From: a virus
Virus record (IMG/VR): IMGVR_UViG_3300009182_000065
Location: 1-61,174 of that record
DNA: 61,174 bases
Direction: 5' to 3' (one strand)
Shown: in pieces, positions 33,110 through 42,066 of the stretch
How the letters are laid out: the number at the start of each line of letters is the position of its first letter
Position numbering within the stretch: the stretch's first letter is position 1
Program-made: the position numbers and the translations under genes
The notes under the pieces: generated by a model
What the model was told of the DNA's origin: nothing
What the model saw: only the letters and a program-made list of their open reading frames with translations
Databases searched by the model: none

Positions 33110-33798
33110 AACTTTATACCGTTTTTACAGAGTCACATTATGAAATGTTCAAAGACTATTTTATTAAATCTTTTCCCTTTGACACGAATTTAGAATTAGT
33201 AATTAAATTCAAACCACAGGTTTGTGTATCATCAGAGTTTCAAAGTGAAGGGTGGAGAGATACCATGAAATATAAAGTTCAATGTTTCATTGATGCTGCA
33301 TATGAAACAAAGGATGGCGAATGTTTTATGTTTTCAGACCCAGATATACAATTTTTTAAACCATTCCATGATGATGTTGTTAAAGAACTAGGTGATTTTG
33401 ATGCAGCATTCCAAAATGATTATGGTGGCGGTGTTAATACGGGATTTTTTATAATGAGATCCACCCCAAAAACTCGTGCATTTTTAAAAACCGTTCAAGG
33501 AAATCTTGAAAAATTTCCAGAAGAACAAGTTTGTTTTAATTATATAATCAATAACTTTGACAAATTGCCAAAAGTTGCATATAAATGGAAGATGCTACCA
33601 AGAGAATATTGGACTTATGGTGAAAAAGCAATACAGATGGGTGTTAATGGACAACCTTTTAGCACATGGAGTGGAGAAGGAGATTTTGATATTCCTGAGA
33701 ACATAATAATTCATCATGCTAATTGGGCAACACCATTCAAAAACAAAATAAAAATTCTTGATGTCGTAAAGGAAAAATACAATGCTAGAAACATTTAA
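33106..33798 (+). CDS. Nucleotide-diphospho-sugar transferase-like
   Basis: 230 residues. DGECFMFSDPDIQFF (64-78) carries the DPD metal motif, followed by YGGGVNTGFFIMRS (about 105-118), typical of GT-A enzymes acting in the GT77/DUF273-like group. A late HHANWATPFKNKI segment provides the C-terminal His seen in these enzymes. Overlaps the next gene by 17 bases. Confidence 0.65.
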   Translation: MKLYTVFTESHYEMFKDYFIKSFPFDTNLELVIKFKPQVCVSSEFQSEGWRDTMKYKVQCFIDAAYETKDGECFMFSDPDIQFFKPFHDDVVKELGDFDAAFQNDYGGGVNTGFFIMRSTPKTRAFLKTVQGNLEKFPEEQVCFNYIINNFDKLPKVAYKWKMLPREYWTYGEKAIQMGVNGQPFSTWSGEGDFDIPENIIIHHANWATPFKNKIKILDVVKEKYNARNI

Positions 33799-34663
33799 AA
33801 AATACTGCATCAGGGCAATATACCCACCTTACCCACCTTATCATCAAGGTGATTATTTGGAACAATATTTTTTAAAATTTTATTTAAAAAATATAGAAGA
33901 ATTTAAAAAGCTAGAAAGACAATTTATTCCAGTTTGTTGGACTGATCTTTATTTAAAAGCTTTACACATAATAAATGATTTAGCGGTTGATTTGTCAAGA
34001 TTGGATAAAGGTAAAAAATACTTTACCGTATCTCAACATGATGATGCACCAGCAGTGCAGTTATTACCACCAGATACGATTAATTTCTCCGCTGGTGGCA
34101 ATCAACCCAATACCATACCAATTCCATTAATATGTAGCGCAATACCAAACCCACCAAACCAAAAAAAAGATATATTTTGTAGTTTTGTTGGTAGCGTAAC
34201 ATCACCATCTACAACCTTTGGCGTATTAGCACATGATATAAGAATAAAAATGCTCAAAACATTAAAGGATAACCCCGAATATCTTTTAAAACCAAGAAAC
34301 TGGTCAGAAGATATTAAAAAAGAAAGACAGGATATGTTTATAGATATTACTGCTAGAAGTAAATTTACGCTTTGTCCAAGAGGATATGGTGCAACTAGCT
34401 ATAGAATGTACGAAGCAATGCAGTTGGGTTCTGTTCCAGTTTACATATACAACGATTTTCCCTTTATACCTTACGCAGACAAGATTAACTGGAACGAAAT
34501 AGCAGTTTTGATAAACCAAAATGATATGGATAATTTAGATGCTATATTAAAATCAATTTCCGATGATCAATACAATCATATGGTTAATAAAATTAAAGAG
34601 ATATATCCAAAATACTTTACACTTGAGGCAACATGTAATAATGTTTTAGAACATTTAAAATGA
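33782..34663 (+). CDS. Exostosin-like (GT47) glycosyltransferase
   Basis: 293 residues. The C-terminal half has the exostosin/GT47 pattern: FTLCPRGYGATSYRMYEAM (residues about 197-215), LGSVPVYIYNDFPFIP and a following segment DKINWNEIAVLI. N-terminal part includes DYLEQYF and YFTVSQHDDAP. GT47 enzymes in eukaryotes make heparan or xyloglucan; in bacteria and phages the products are diverse. It probably uses a nucleotide sugar in GT-B fashion. Confidence 0.7.
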   Translation: MLETFKKYCIRAIYPPYPPYHQGDYLEQYFLKFYLKNIEEFKKLERQFIPVCWTDLYLKALHIINDLAVDLSRLDKGKKYFTVSQHDDAPAVQLLPPDTINFSAGGNQPNTIPIPLICSAIPNPPNQKKDIFCSFVGSVTSPSTTFGVLAHDIRIKMLKTLKDNPEYLLKPRNWSEDIKKERQDMFIDITARSKFTLCPRGYGATSYRMYEAMQLGSVPVYIYNDFPFIPYADKINWNEIAVLINQNDMDNLDAILKSISDDQYNHMVNKIKEIYPKYFTLEATCNNVLEHLK

Positions 34664-35421
34664 AAAAAATATTATTTGTAATTGCAAGATATAATGATAA
34701 TAGGCAGCAAATATTTGATGAAATTATCTCTCCTAGAAACAAAGCTTATTGTGATAAGCACGGATTTAAATATATTGTAATTGGTAATTCCGCACCTTTG
34801 TTTTTATATAGGCACAATCCCACATGGTGGAAATTTTCTATTGTAAAAGATCTTATTGATCAAGGAAAACTAGAAAATGGTGATATCCTTGCTCATATCG
34901 ATGCTGATATGTATTTTGTTAATGATTCGGTTTCAATTGAAACACCAAAATCTTTTTCATATGCAATAGATTCTGGTAATACCCATTGCATGGGTTGGTA
35001 CAGCATAAAAGTTAATGATTGGTCAAAAAAATTAATCAATAATATTCTTTCACAAGAAAGATTTAATAAATTACACAATAATGTCACAATACATGACAGA
35101 TTTAAAACATATTCTAGTTTTTGGAATGAATTTAGAGAGCAAGCAAGTTGGTATAGTTTAGCAGGAATTAAAAGACATTCCGATAAACCGTTTTGGGAAT
35201 ATCCCAACAATGGTTTTCATAGTGAAATGAATGAAGATGTAGTCTATTCAATTGATGAATTAAATGAAAATGTTCAAATATTTGATACGGGATTTAATGT
35301 AACCGAATGGCAAGGCGAAAGTGGTTGCCAGTTTAATATTAATAAAGTTTCAGTCGATAATGTTGTAATTAGACATTTTGCTGGTGGTCAAGATTGGAAT
35401 AGTGTTAAAAATTGGTTATAA
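34660..35421 (+). CDS. GT34-like galactosyltransferase family protein
   Basis: 253 residues. RNKAYCDKHGFKYIVI (residues about 28-43), PTWWKFSIVKDLI and ILAHIDADMYF (75-85) give the layout of the GMA12/MNN10 (GT34) family. HIDAD is the metal-binding motif, and the preceding YC.KHG / W.K motif is diagnostic. The end has IRHFAGGQDWNS. Ends tail-to-tail with the minus-strand gene at 35416 with a 6-base overlap. Confidence 0.65.
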   Translation: MKKILFVIARYNDNRQQIFDEIISPRNKAYCDKHGFKYIVIGNSAPLFLYRHNPTWWKFSIVKDLIDQGKLENGDILAHIDADMYFVNDSVSIETPKSFSYAIDSGNTHCMGWYSIKVNDWSKKLINNILSQERFNKLHNNVTIHDRFKTYSSFWNEFREQASWYSLAGIKRHSDKPFWEYPNNGFHSEMNEDVVYSIDELNENVQIFDTGFNVTEWQGESGCQFNINKVSVDNVVIRHFAGGQDWNSVKNWL

Positions 35422-36114
35422 ACCTTTAGATTTTAAAAATGGTACAATATAATTGTTATATGTATTATTTGACATTGGGTAATATTCAAAGCAATGAAAT
35501 TTAAGCATTGTTACTGATGAATTAAGATTAAATGAAAAATTATATTTTTCAGAAATTCTTCTTGACCATTCGATATCTTCAGATTGCCCCCAAGTCAATT
35601 CCTCATTAAGAGGAATTTCTTTCATAATTTCTTTTTTAGCAACCCAATATGAACCATTTATATACATCCACTTAGAACATCTATTTTCAAAATAAGGTAA
35701 TAAATGCTCATGATTAGGTAAACTGTCTTTTGGTAACTCTTTTGATGAATGCCACAACCAATCTCTATATCTTTGTCCGTTATTTAATATAACATTACTA
35801 CATACTTTAAAATCATTACCAAATTTTAAATAACCTTCATACCAATTATTATCAAAAACATGATAATCATGCATATAAACAATATTATTATATTTTGCAT
35901 TTTCTGTTATTATATTTTTTTTTCTAGTAGTCCAATTTTGTTTTATAGATTCATCAAATTCAATAGTTTTAACAAAATTTTCATCTTTAAAATTAGATTT
36001 ACCAACAATTATAACTTCAAAATTTGGTATTTTTAATTTTTTAACCGAATCAATAATTGTAGGAATGTATTGATTTGTATGCTCGGTTGTAGTAATTCCA
36101 AAAGTAAAATCCAT
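35416..36114 (-). CDS. GT2-like glycosyltransferase
   Basis: 232 residues. FGITTTEHTN (3-12), YMHDYHVFDNNW (about 79-90), NGSYWVAKKEIM (about 150-161) and TWGQSEDIEWSRR (about 169-181) form a clear family-2 order: donor strand, acidic motif, product loop and the ED catalytic pair. It is on the minus strand within a mostly plus-strand island, together with the next two genes. Confidence 0.65.
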   Translation of the reverse strand: MDFTFGITTTEHTNQYIPTIIDSVKKLKIPNFEVIIVGKSNFKDENFVKTIEFDESIKQNWTTRKKNIITENAKYNNIVYMHDYHVFDNNWYEGYLKFGNDFKVCSNVILNNGQRYRDWLWHSSKELPKDSLPNHEHLLPYFENRCSKWMYINGSYWVAKKEIMKEIPLNEELTWGQSEDIEWSRRISEKYNFSFNLNSSVTMLKFHCFEYYPMSNNTYNNYIVPFLKSKGL

Positions 36115-36122
36115 AAATTAAT

Positions 36123-36866
36123 TTATATTAGAATCCAATTTTTTAAATCCAAAGGTCTTAAATCATGATCATCTGGTTTAGGATTTGGTAAATAGGGCCA
36201 TTTATTATCGCTTATTGGAAAATATATTTTATCTGCATTTGATATATATGCTGCAAACCATGAAAAAGTTGATTTTGATATACAGATTTTTTTTGCATTT
36301 TTAAGATAAATAAAATCTGACAAAGAATCTAATGATCTTATATTACATCCAAGACTACTAAAGTCTTTTAAATAATCGCTATAAGGCTCATCAGTAACAA
36401 TAGTGCATCGATTTGGCTTTTCCATTAATATAGCTTTTAAATACAAATTTTTATCAGTTATACTTCCACCACCAGCAAATACATAATCTGTTAAACGTAT
36501 ATGTATTACTAATTCATCATCTAATGGTTTTTCATATTGATTTTCGTTTTCAATTTGCAAATAATTTATTACATTCTGTCTTCCTATTTGTTTGAAACAT
36601 TCATATTTATGTATCATAAAATCAATACACCAACCATTTTTTGAATTTTTAACATTTTCAAAGAATTTTTCTCTATTATTATTGTAAATTTCACTTGCTG
36701 ATTTAATATTATCGTGTACTATACCATCTTTTATTTCATAGGTGTTTAAAAACCCTTGTATTTTTTCAGGTATAAACTTCATACCAGTTAATTTATGACA
36801 ATGCATAGCCGCTACGAAATAATGTAGTCTATTACCCATTCTACCATCGGATCTTATTGTTATCAT
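36123..36866 (-). CDS. GT11-like fucosyltransferase
   Basis: 247 residues. The N-terminus GRMGNRLHYFVAAM (residues 8-21) is the GGxGNQxFxYA-type donor loop of alpha-1,2-fucosyltransferases. LVIHIRLTDYVF (about 100-111) is the H-x-R-x-x-D-Y motif, and ICISKSTFSWFAAYI near 196-210 the conserved SxFSWWxA segment. GT11 transfers fucose from GDP-fucose. The second GT-B enzyme of this type is at 22558. Confidence 0.75.
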   Translation of the reverse strand: MITIRSDGRMGNRLHYFVAAMHCHKLTGMKFIPEKIQGFLNTYEIKDGIVHDNIKSASEIYNNNREKFFENVKNSKNGWCIDFMIHKYECFKQIGRQNVINYLQIENENQYEKPLDDELVIHIRLTDYVFAGGGSITDKNLYLKAILMEKPNRCTIVTDEPYSDYLKDFSSLGCNIRSLDSLSDFIYLKNAKKICISKSTFSWFAAYISNADKIYFPISDNKWPYLPNPKPDDHDLRPLDLKNWILI

Positions 36867-36911
36867 TTTATTAAATAGTATTAAAATTTATAATGTAACA
36901 TCAATTATATT

Positions 36912-37610
36912 TTAAACCCATACTCTAAAAGATAATCTTCTATTTCTAAAATTTAAAAAATCACTTGGTTCAATAAATTCTATATTTCCTGCGATATGAT
37001 TAAGCATATGTGCATCAAATTGCTCATTGTTTACGGAGTTTTCGCAAAAATGTTTAATTTGATCATCAGATAAATCTTTTAATTTTAAAAAATTATTATA
37101 AGAAGTAATAAAAAAATGGCTACTTGTTTCTGTTCTATTAAACTGTTTGTCTCCTATATGGAAACATGGTGATACGTTGGCATTTTCATTAAAAAATTTC
37201 TCAGCATCTTTAATTCTTACAAAATTATCATGTCTAGATCTAATGATATAATCATATTTTTTATTGTTTTCTTTTAGATATTTAGCAATATAAATCAAAT
37301 TGTATGCAAAAAAAGGAAATCCATCATCACGACATTGATGATATTGACTCATATCTTTCTGTTCCAAAAAAATTGGAATATCAACAACATCTTTTATTTG
37401 TTCATTTAAAAGGTTGATATCATAATCATAAAGATAATTTGCGCCTTCGTTTACTTTATGATTGCTATAGGTTCCTTTTTTGGGATACCAAGTTAAAAAA
37501 ATAACTTCGACATCATGAGTCGGAAAGCAATCCTTTAATGCTTGAATATTGGTTTTAATATCATCTAAACACTCTCTAATTGCGCCTACAAAAATCAATC
37601 CTAATTTCAT
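36912..37610 (-). CDS. Glycosyltransferase-like protein (WavE-like group)
   Basis: 232 residues. Opening GLIFVGAIRECLD, VIFLTWYPK (about 37-45) and YDYIIRSRHDNFV (about 121-133) show the pattern shared with the gene at 39992: a W at the second strand and R-x-R-x-D near the middle. This resembles bacterial WavE/LPS-synthesis proteins of unclear fold assignment. Function is inferred to be sugar transfer to surface glycan; support is moderate. Divergent from the nucleotidyltransferase gene. Confidence 0.5.
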   Translation of the reverse strand: MKLGLIFVGAIRECLDDIKTNIQALKDCFPTHDVEVIFLTWYPKKGTYSNHKVNEGANYLYDYDINLLNEQIKDVVDIPIFLEQKDMSQYHQCRDDGFPFFAYNLIYIAKYLKENNKKYDYIIRSRHDNFVRIKDAEKFFNENANVSPCFHIGDKQFNRTETSSHFFITSYNNFLKLKDLSDDQIKHFCENSVNNEQFDAHMLNHIAGNIEFIEPSDFLNFRNRRLSFRVWV

Positions 37611-37616
37611 TGATAA

Positions 37617-37643
37617 TATTTATCACATGTTGATTTTTTTCAA
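37617..37643 (-). promoter_or_regulatory. Sigma70-like promoter, divergent region
   Basis: Minus strand TTGAAA (37643-37638), 15-base spacer, TAAATA (37622-37617), six bases to the ATG at 37610. On the plus strand TTGATT (37630-37635) is followed about 15 bases later by TATTTA before the gene at 37662, so both divergent genes may start here. Confidence 0.4.
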
Positions 37644-37661
37644 GTATTGATATTTATTGTA

Positions 37662-38411
37662 ATGGAAAGTGATATTAACATATTGATACCAATGGCAGGA
37701 TTAGGCAGCAGATTTGCACATACCCATCCCAACCAATTAAAACCACTAATTGATGTTTGTGGGGTGGCAATGATTAAAAGAGTAATTGAAAATTTAAATC
37801 AAAGCCAAAACGCAAATTTTATATTTGTGATACCTAATATTTTGAAAAATAACAAGGATTTTTTTAATATATTAAATGAATCAAACATAAAATACAAAAT
37901 ATTAGTAACAGAAACCCTTACGGAAGGACCCGCTTGCACGGCTTTATTAGCAAAAGATTTTATAAACAACAACACGCCATTAATAATAACTAATTGTGAT
38001 CAATACATTGCAGATTTCAGTTTAAATGACCTATTAACTTTTTCAAAAATAAACAATGCACATGGAGTTGTTGGTGTATTCCATTCTAATTCGAATAAAA
38101 ATAGTTATATTAAACTAGGAAATGATTTAAGAATACAGGAAATTAGAGAAAAAATTGTCATTAGTAATATTGCAACTAATGGTTTGCATTTTTGGTCTAA
38201 AGGTGTTTATTTTGTTGAGTCGGCAGAAAAAATGATTTCTAAAAATGAAAAATATAATAATGAATATTATATAGCACCTTCTTATAATAATATGATAACA
38301 GATAACAAAAATATTTTACCATACTATTATAATTTACATTTTCCAATCGGAACGCCCGACGATTTAAACATTTTTGTAAATGAAGTATTTAAAACTATAA
38401 AACACAAATGA
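37662..38411 (+). CDS. Sugar-nucleotide nucleotidyltransferase
   Basis: 249 residues from the ATG at 37662; a TTG five codons earlier is less likely. ILIPMAGLGSRF (residues about 6-17) is the nucleotidyltransferase loop (GxGxR), followed by KPLIDVCG (33-40) with the catalytic Lys. LIITNCDQYI near 109-118 has the metal Asp. It would make a NDP-sugar from a sugar 1-phosphate for the nearby transferases. Overlaps the GT10 gene by four bases. Confidence 0.75.
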   Translation: MESDINILIPMAGLGSRFAHTHPNQLKPLIDVCGVAMIKRVIENLNQSQNANFIFVIPNILKNNKDFFNILNESNIKYKILVTETLTEGPACTALLAKDFINNNTPLIITNCDQYIADFSLNDLLTFSKINNAHGVVGVFHSNSNKNSYIKLGNDLRIQEIREKIVISNIATNGLHFWSKGVYFVESAEKMISKNEKYNNEYYIAPSYNNMITDNKNILPYYYNLHFPIGTPDDLNIFVNEVFKTIKHK

Positions 38412-39295
38412 AAAAATTAAAAATAAACTTTGTAGACTTTTGGCCCAACCTATTTAAAGATGATAATTACTTCTATAATCTTTTAAAAACAAAATATGAT
38501 GTTGAAATAGATGAAGAAAACCCTGATATATTATTTTTTTCGGTTGATTACAATAACGAAAGAAACAGGGATAGATATAAAAACTGTTTAAAAATCTTTT
38601 ATACGGGTGAAAACGTTGAACCAAATTGGAATGAATGCGATTTAGCTTATACTTTCAGACATTCAAATGATCCAAGGGAATATCGTTTGCCTTTATGGGC
38701 ATTGCATTTGAATTGGTTTAATAGACCCTATATCGCAGAAAGAGATCATGCTTATTTACACGATTTAGAGTCATTTTTAGATAAAACCAAAATTAAAAAA
38801 CTAAACAAAACTGGTTTTTGTTCATTTGTTGCATCACAACCCAAAGGAAAAAGAGTTGATTTTGTTCCAAAGCTTTTTAATTACAAACCAGTACATTGCG
38901 CAGGACGTTTATATAATAACATAGGTGATGTTTTAGTTTGTAGAGGTGACCAAATAGAAAAAATAAACTTTTTAAAAAAATTTAAATTTAATATCGCAAT
39001 GGAAAACACATCTTGTCAAGGTTATTGCACAGAAAAAATAATACATTCAATGTTTGGAATGAATATTCCCATATATTGGGGATCAACATCTGTTGAAAGC
39101 GATTTTAATCCAGAATCCTTTATTAATTGTCATAATTTTTCTTCTGATGAAGAAATTATAGAAAAAATTAAAGAATTGGACATGGATGTAGAAAAATATG
39201 TTGATATGTTAAAAAAACCTTGGTTTAAAGATGGTAAAATTCCAGATTCCGTTCAACCTGATAATGTTATATCTTTAATATCTAATAAAATATAA
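38408..39295 (+). CDS. GT10 alpha-1,3-fucosyltransferase
   Basis: 295 residues. The signature FNIAMENTSCQGYCTEKI (residues about 196-213) and IYWGS (about 224-228) match GT10 (FNxxxENSxxxGYxTEKI ... PIYWG). KIFYTGENVEPNW (64-76) is the N-terminal motif of this family. GT10 enzymes add fucose from GDP-fucose in alpha-1,3/1,4 linkage, known in Helicobacter Lewis antigens. A phage copy could modify host or phage glycan. Strong family match. Confidence 0.85.
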   Translation: MKKLKINFVDFWPNLFKDDNYFYNLLKTKYDVEIDEENPDILFFSVDYNNERNRDRYKNCLKIFYTGENVEPNWNECDLAYTFRHSNDPREYRLPLWALHLNWFNRPYIAERDHAYLHDLESFLDKTKIKKLNKTGFCSFVASQPKGKRVDFVPKLFNYKPVHCAGRLYNNIGDVLVCRGDQIEKINFLKKFKFNIAMENTSCQGYCTEKIIHSMFGMNIPIYWGSTSVESDFNPESFINCHNFSSDEEIIEKIKELDMDVEKYVDMLKKPWFKDGKIPDSVQPDNVISLISNKI

Positions 39296-39990
39296 TGAAA
39301 CCTGATAAAATTTATATAATTCATTATACTAAATTAAAAGACAGGTATTCAAATTTAATTTCAATTTTAGAAAAATCTAAAATACCTTTTGAATTTATAA
39401 CACAATATGATAAAGAAGATTTAAAAGAAGATATATTAAATAAATTTTATCTACCAAATCCCGAAAAATTTACAAACAAAATTAAACCTTTATGGGATTG
39501 TAATATAAATACATTCAGAGTTTTAAGTTCTTCAGAATTGTCTTGCGCAATTAAACAACTAACTGCTATTAAAAAATTATCTCAAGAGTGTAAAAATTTT
39601 GGCATGATCTTAGAAGATGACATTATGTTCGATACGAATTTTAATTTACTTTTTAAAAAGTATATCCAAGAAACACCAAACGATTGGGATGCTATTTTTT
39701 TAGGTGAAGGTTGCGGTTTTGAATTTCAAAAGTATAAATTATCAACAAGTATAAGAAAGAGTGAAAATTCTTATCTAGTCAATAATCCCGCTACAAACTG
39801 CGCCGAAGCATATTTATTAAAACCTGATATTGCATCTAAAATATATGAATCATCATTACCGTTTCAATTAGCTTTTGATTGGGAACTTGCATATCAGTTA
39901 TATAAATTGAAAGCTAAAACATATTGGTGGTTCCCATCAATTGCAAAACAAGGTTCCAGAACAGGACAATATCAATCATCCTTAAGATAA
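39295..39990 (+). CDS. Family 25 glycosyltransferase
   Basis: 231 residues. IYIIHYTKLKDRY (6-18), ELSCAIKQLTAIKK (about 81-94), GMILEDDIMFD (about 103-113) and CAEAYLLKPDIA (about 170-181) match the GT25 pattern. The ending SRTGQYQSSLR resembles SETGKYKSSF of the gene at 31851, showing the two are paralogues. Overlaps the GT10 stop by one base. Confidence 0.7.
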   Translation: MKPDKIYIIHYTKLKDRYSNLISILEKSKIPFEFITQYDKEDLKEDILNKFYLPNPEKFTNKIKPLWDCNINTFRVLSSSELSCAIKQLTAIKKLSQECKNFGMILEDDIMFDTNFNLLFKKYIQETPNDWDAIFLGEGCGFEFQKYKLSTSIRKSENSYLVNNPATNCAEAYLLKPDIASKIYESSLPFQLAFDWELAYQLYKLKAKTYWWFPSIAKQGSRTGQYQSSLR

Positions 39991-39991
39991 A

Positions 39992-40717
39992 ATGAGAATA
40001 GCAATTTGTTTATCAGGGTTAACTAGATCCATGTGGTATTGTTTTCCTGTATTAAAAGAATATATAATAAACGAATTAAATGCAGATGTTTTCTTACATA
40101 CTTGGGAAATAGATAACGGTGGGCAAACTCCATGCGATGATGCAGCAAAATCATGTTCCATCGAAGAAAAAAAAGAATATATTGAAAACAGAATAAAACC
40201 AAAAAGATACGTAATAGAAAATTACAACGATTTTTTACAAAAATACCCAAGCCAAACTCATCCATCAACTGCTCCCATGTATTATTCAATCATGAAGTCT
40301 AATGCCCTAAAAAAAGAATATGAATTGGAAAATAATTTTAAATATGATGTTGTTTTTAGGATAAGAATGGACGTAATGTTTGATACTACGATTGATAAAG
40401 AAGAATTAAAAAACGTCATAGAGCAAAAAAAACTATATATAGGTTACCATAGTGTAGATAAAATTGAATCTCAACCAAAAATAAGTGATTTTTTTGCTTT
40501 TTCAACTTCTGAAAACATGGATTATTATTCGGATGCATTCAAATTATGGGAAAATAATAGATATTTAAATGGAGAAGATGTATTGAATACACATATATTA
40601 AATGCAAATTTAAAATATAAATGGACTAACACGAAAATGAAATTAACCTACCGTTGGCAAACGTGTAGAGCATATTTCGCCTATGCATATAGACAAAATT
40701 TTGCATATCAGGATTGA
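39992..40717 (+). CDS. Glycosyltransferase-like protein, paralogue of 36912 gene
   Basis: 241 residues. IAICLSGLTRSM (3-14), VFLHTWEID (about 34-42) and YDVVFRIRMDVMFD (about 117-130) correspond to the motifs of the gene at 36912. NSLxxEYELEN and a late YLNGEDVLNTHIL segment follow. Sugar-transfer role inferred. No gap to the previous gene (one base). Confidence 0.5.
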   Translation: MRIAICLSGLTRSMWYCFPVLKEYIINELNADVFLHTWEIDNGGQTPCDDAAKSCSIEEKKEYIENRIKPKRYVIENYNDFLQKYPSQTHPSTAPMYYSIMKSNALKKEYELENNFKYDVVFRIRMDVMFDTTIDKEELKNVIEQKKLYIGYHSVDKIESQPKISDFFAFSTSENMDYYSDAFKLWENNRYLNGEDVLNTHILNANLKYKWTNTKMKLTYRWQTCRAYFAYAYRQNFAYQD

Positions 40718-40741
40718 TTTTTTAAAATTTTATTATATAAT
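40714..40741 (+). promoter_or_regulatory. Sigma70-like promoter for GT4-like gene
   Basis: TTGATT (40714-40719), 16-base spacer, perfect TATAAT (40736-40741), eight bases to the ATG at 40750. Confidence 0.6.
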
Positions 40742-40749
40742 TCTTTTAC

Positions 40750-41712
40750 ATGAAAAAAATTGCTTTTTATTTGCCGCATATTGATATACAAGGAACAGGG
40801 GTGTCAGTTTTAGATTATTGTAAATTTAATCAAGAAATTCTTGGTAATAAATCATTTATGATTCATGATTTAAATCATCCAGCCAATCATGAACTAGCCA
40901 TTGAAAAATTTAAAAATAATAATATAGAAATAATATCTTTGAAGGGTAACGAAGATACGAATGAATTGGAAAGAAAATTGGACGAACTCAAAGTTGATGC
41001 AGTTTACATTCAAAAAACAGGAAGAAAGGATGACGGCAGATTTGCTAAAAATAAACCTTCATTCATACATGTAATAGGAACCCAAAATGATCCTCACGGG
41101 ACAGTCTATGCTTATGCTAGTGAATGGTTAAATCAGCATTGCACAGGGGGAACTTATCCAGTTGTTCCTTATATGGTTCATCTACCTGAACACCATGACA
41201 ATTTTAGAGATAAACTAAAACTACCCGAAAATGCAATAGTTTTTGGTAGAACAGGTGGAATATATTCTTGGAACATGCCTTGGGTTAGTCAGACTATAGA
41301 AAAAGCACTCTCGTTAAGAGATGATATATACTTTTTATTCGTACAGACCCCTCAATTTATAAAACACGAAAGAGTTATATATACAAGTCCATTTTCTGAC
41401 CTTTATATAAAAAGAAAATTCATTAACACATGTGATGCAATGATTCACGCAAGAGCAGAAGGCGAATCATTTGGTATGGCTTGTGCAGAATTTTCTTATA
41501 GTAATAAACCAGTTATAACATATAGTAATTCACCAGAAAGAAATCATATTTACGTTTTAAAGGATAAAGGTTTATATTATGATTCTCCTCAAACACTGTT
41601 AGATATACTTTTAAAATTTGAAATTCAAGATAAAGATTGGAATGCCTATCGTGAATTTACGCCAGAATCAGTAATTAACCAATTCAAAAAGGTTTTTATT
41701 GATAAAATATGA
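40750..41712 (+). CDS. GT4-like glycosyltransferase (GT-B)
   Basis: 320 residues. The opening IDIQGTGVSVLDYC (residues about 11-24) matches the G-G-xx-xx loop of GT-B enzymes. VFGRTGGIYSW (about 154-164) and a DAMIHARAEGESFGMACAEF segment (about 229-248) are the conserved E-x7-E / G-F-G region of family 4. The following NKPVITYSNSPERNHI is the donor-binding end. Overlaps the cupin gene by four bases; own promoter. Confidence 0.65.
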   Translation: MKKIAFYLPHIDIQGTGVSVLDYCKFNQEILGNKSFMIHDLNHPANHELAIEKFKNNNIEIISLKGNEDTNELERKLDELKVDAVYIQKTGRKDDGRFAKNKPSFIHVIGTQNDPHGTVYAYASEWLNQHCTGGTYPVVPYMVHLPEHHDNFRDKLKLPENAIVFGRTGGIYSWNMPWVSQTIEKALSLRDDIYFLFVQTPQFIKHERVIYTSPFSDLYIKRKFINTCDAMIHARAEGESFGMACAEFSYSNKPVITYSNSPERNHIYVLKDKGLYYDSPQTLLDILLKFEIQDKDWNAYREFTPESVINQFKKVFIDKI

Positions 41713-42029
41713 AAATTCTAAATATAGAAGATTTTATAGGTGGATGGTTCATTGGAGATTTTGAACCATCGGTTTTAAAAACCAAAGATTTTGAAGTTTG
41801 TTTTAAAAAACATGTTAAGGATGAAATTTGGCCCAAACATTATCATCGAATAGCAACCGAAATTAATTATTTGATTAAAGGTGAAATGATAATACAGGGT
41901 AAACTACTAAAAACGGGTAATATTTTTATCTTAGAACCAAATGAATGGGCTAATCCAGTATTTTTACAAGATTGTGAACTTATAGTAGTAAAAACACCTT
42001 CTATAAAAGGTGATAAATATGAAAATTAA
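41709..42029 (+). CDS. Cupin-fold protein
   Basis: 106 residues. The first cupin motif is complete: HYH at 44-46, E51 and G58 match HxH-x4-E-x6-G, so a metal site is likely. The second motif (GNIFILEPNEW near 72-82) keeps the Pro but lacks the usual His. Small cupins include isomerases, dioxygenases, sugar epimerase-like and sulfur-handling enzymes. Its position one gene before the RuBisCO-like gene recalls the cupin next to the RLP in R. rubrum, which acts on methylthio-xylulose 5-phosphate. A role in sugar-nucleotide metabolism with the upstream glycosyltransferases is an alternative. Confidence 0.65.
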   Translation: MKILNIEDFIGGWFIGDFEPSVLKTKDFEVCFKKHVKDEIWPKHYHRIATEINYLIKGEMIIQGKLLKTGNIFILEPNEWANPVFLQDCELIVVKTPSIKGDKYEN

Positions 42030-42057
42030 TTGACTTTTTTACTATTTATTATATAAT
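42030..42057 (+). promoter_or_regulatory. Sigma70-like promoter for RuBisCO-like gene
   Basis: TTGACT (42030-42035), 16-base spacer, perfect TATAAT (42052-42057), nine bases to the ATG at 42067. It fills the 37-base gap after the cupin stop, giving the RuBisCO-like gene its own promoter. Confidence 0.65.
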
Positions 42058-42066
42058 ATTATTATT

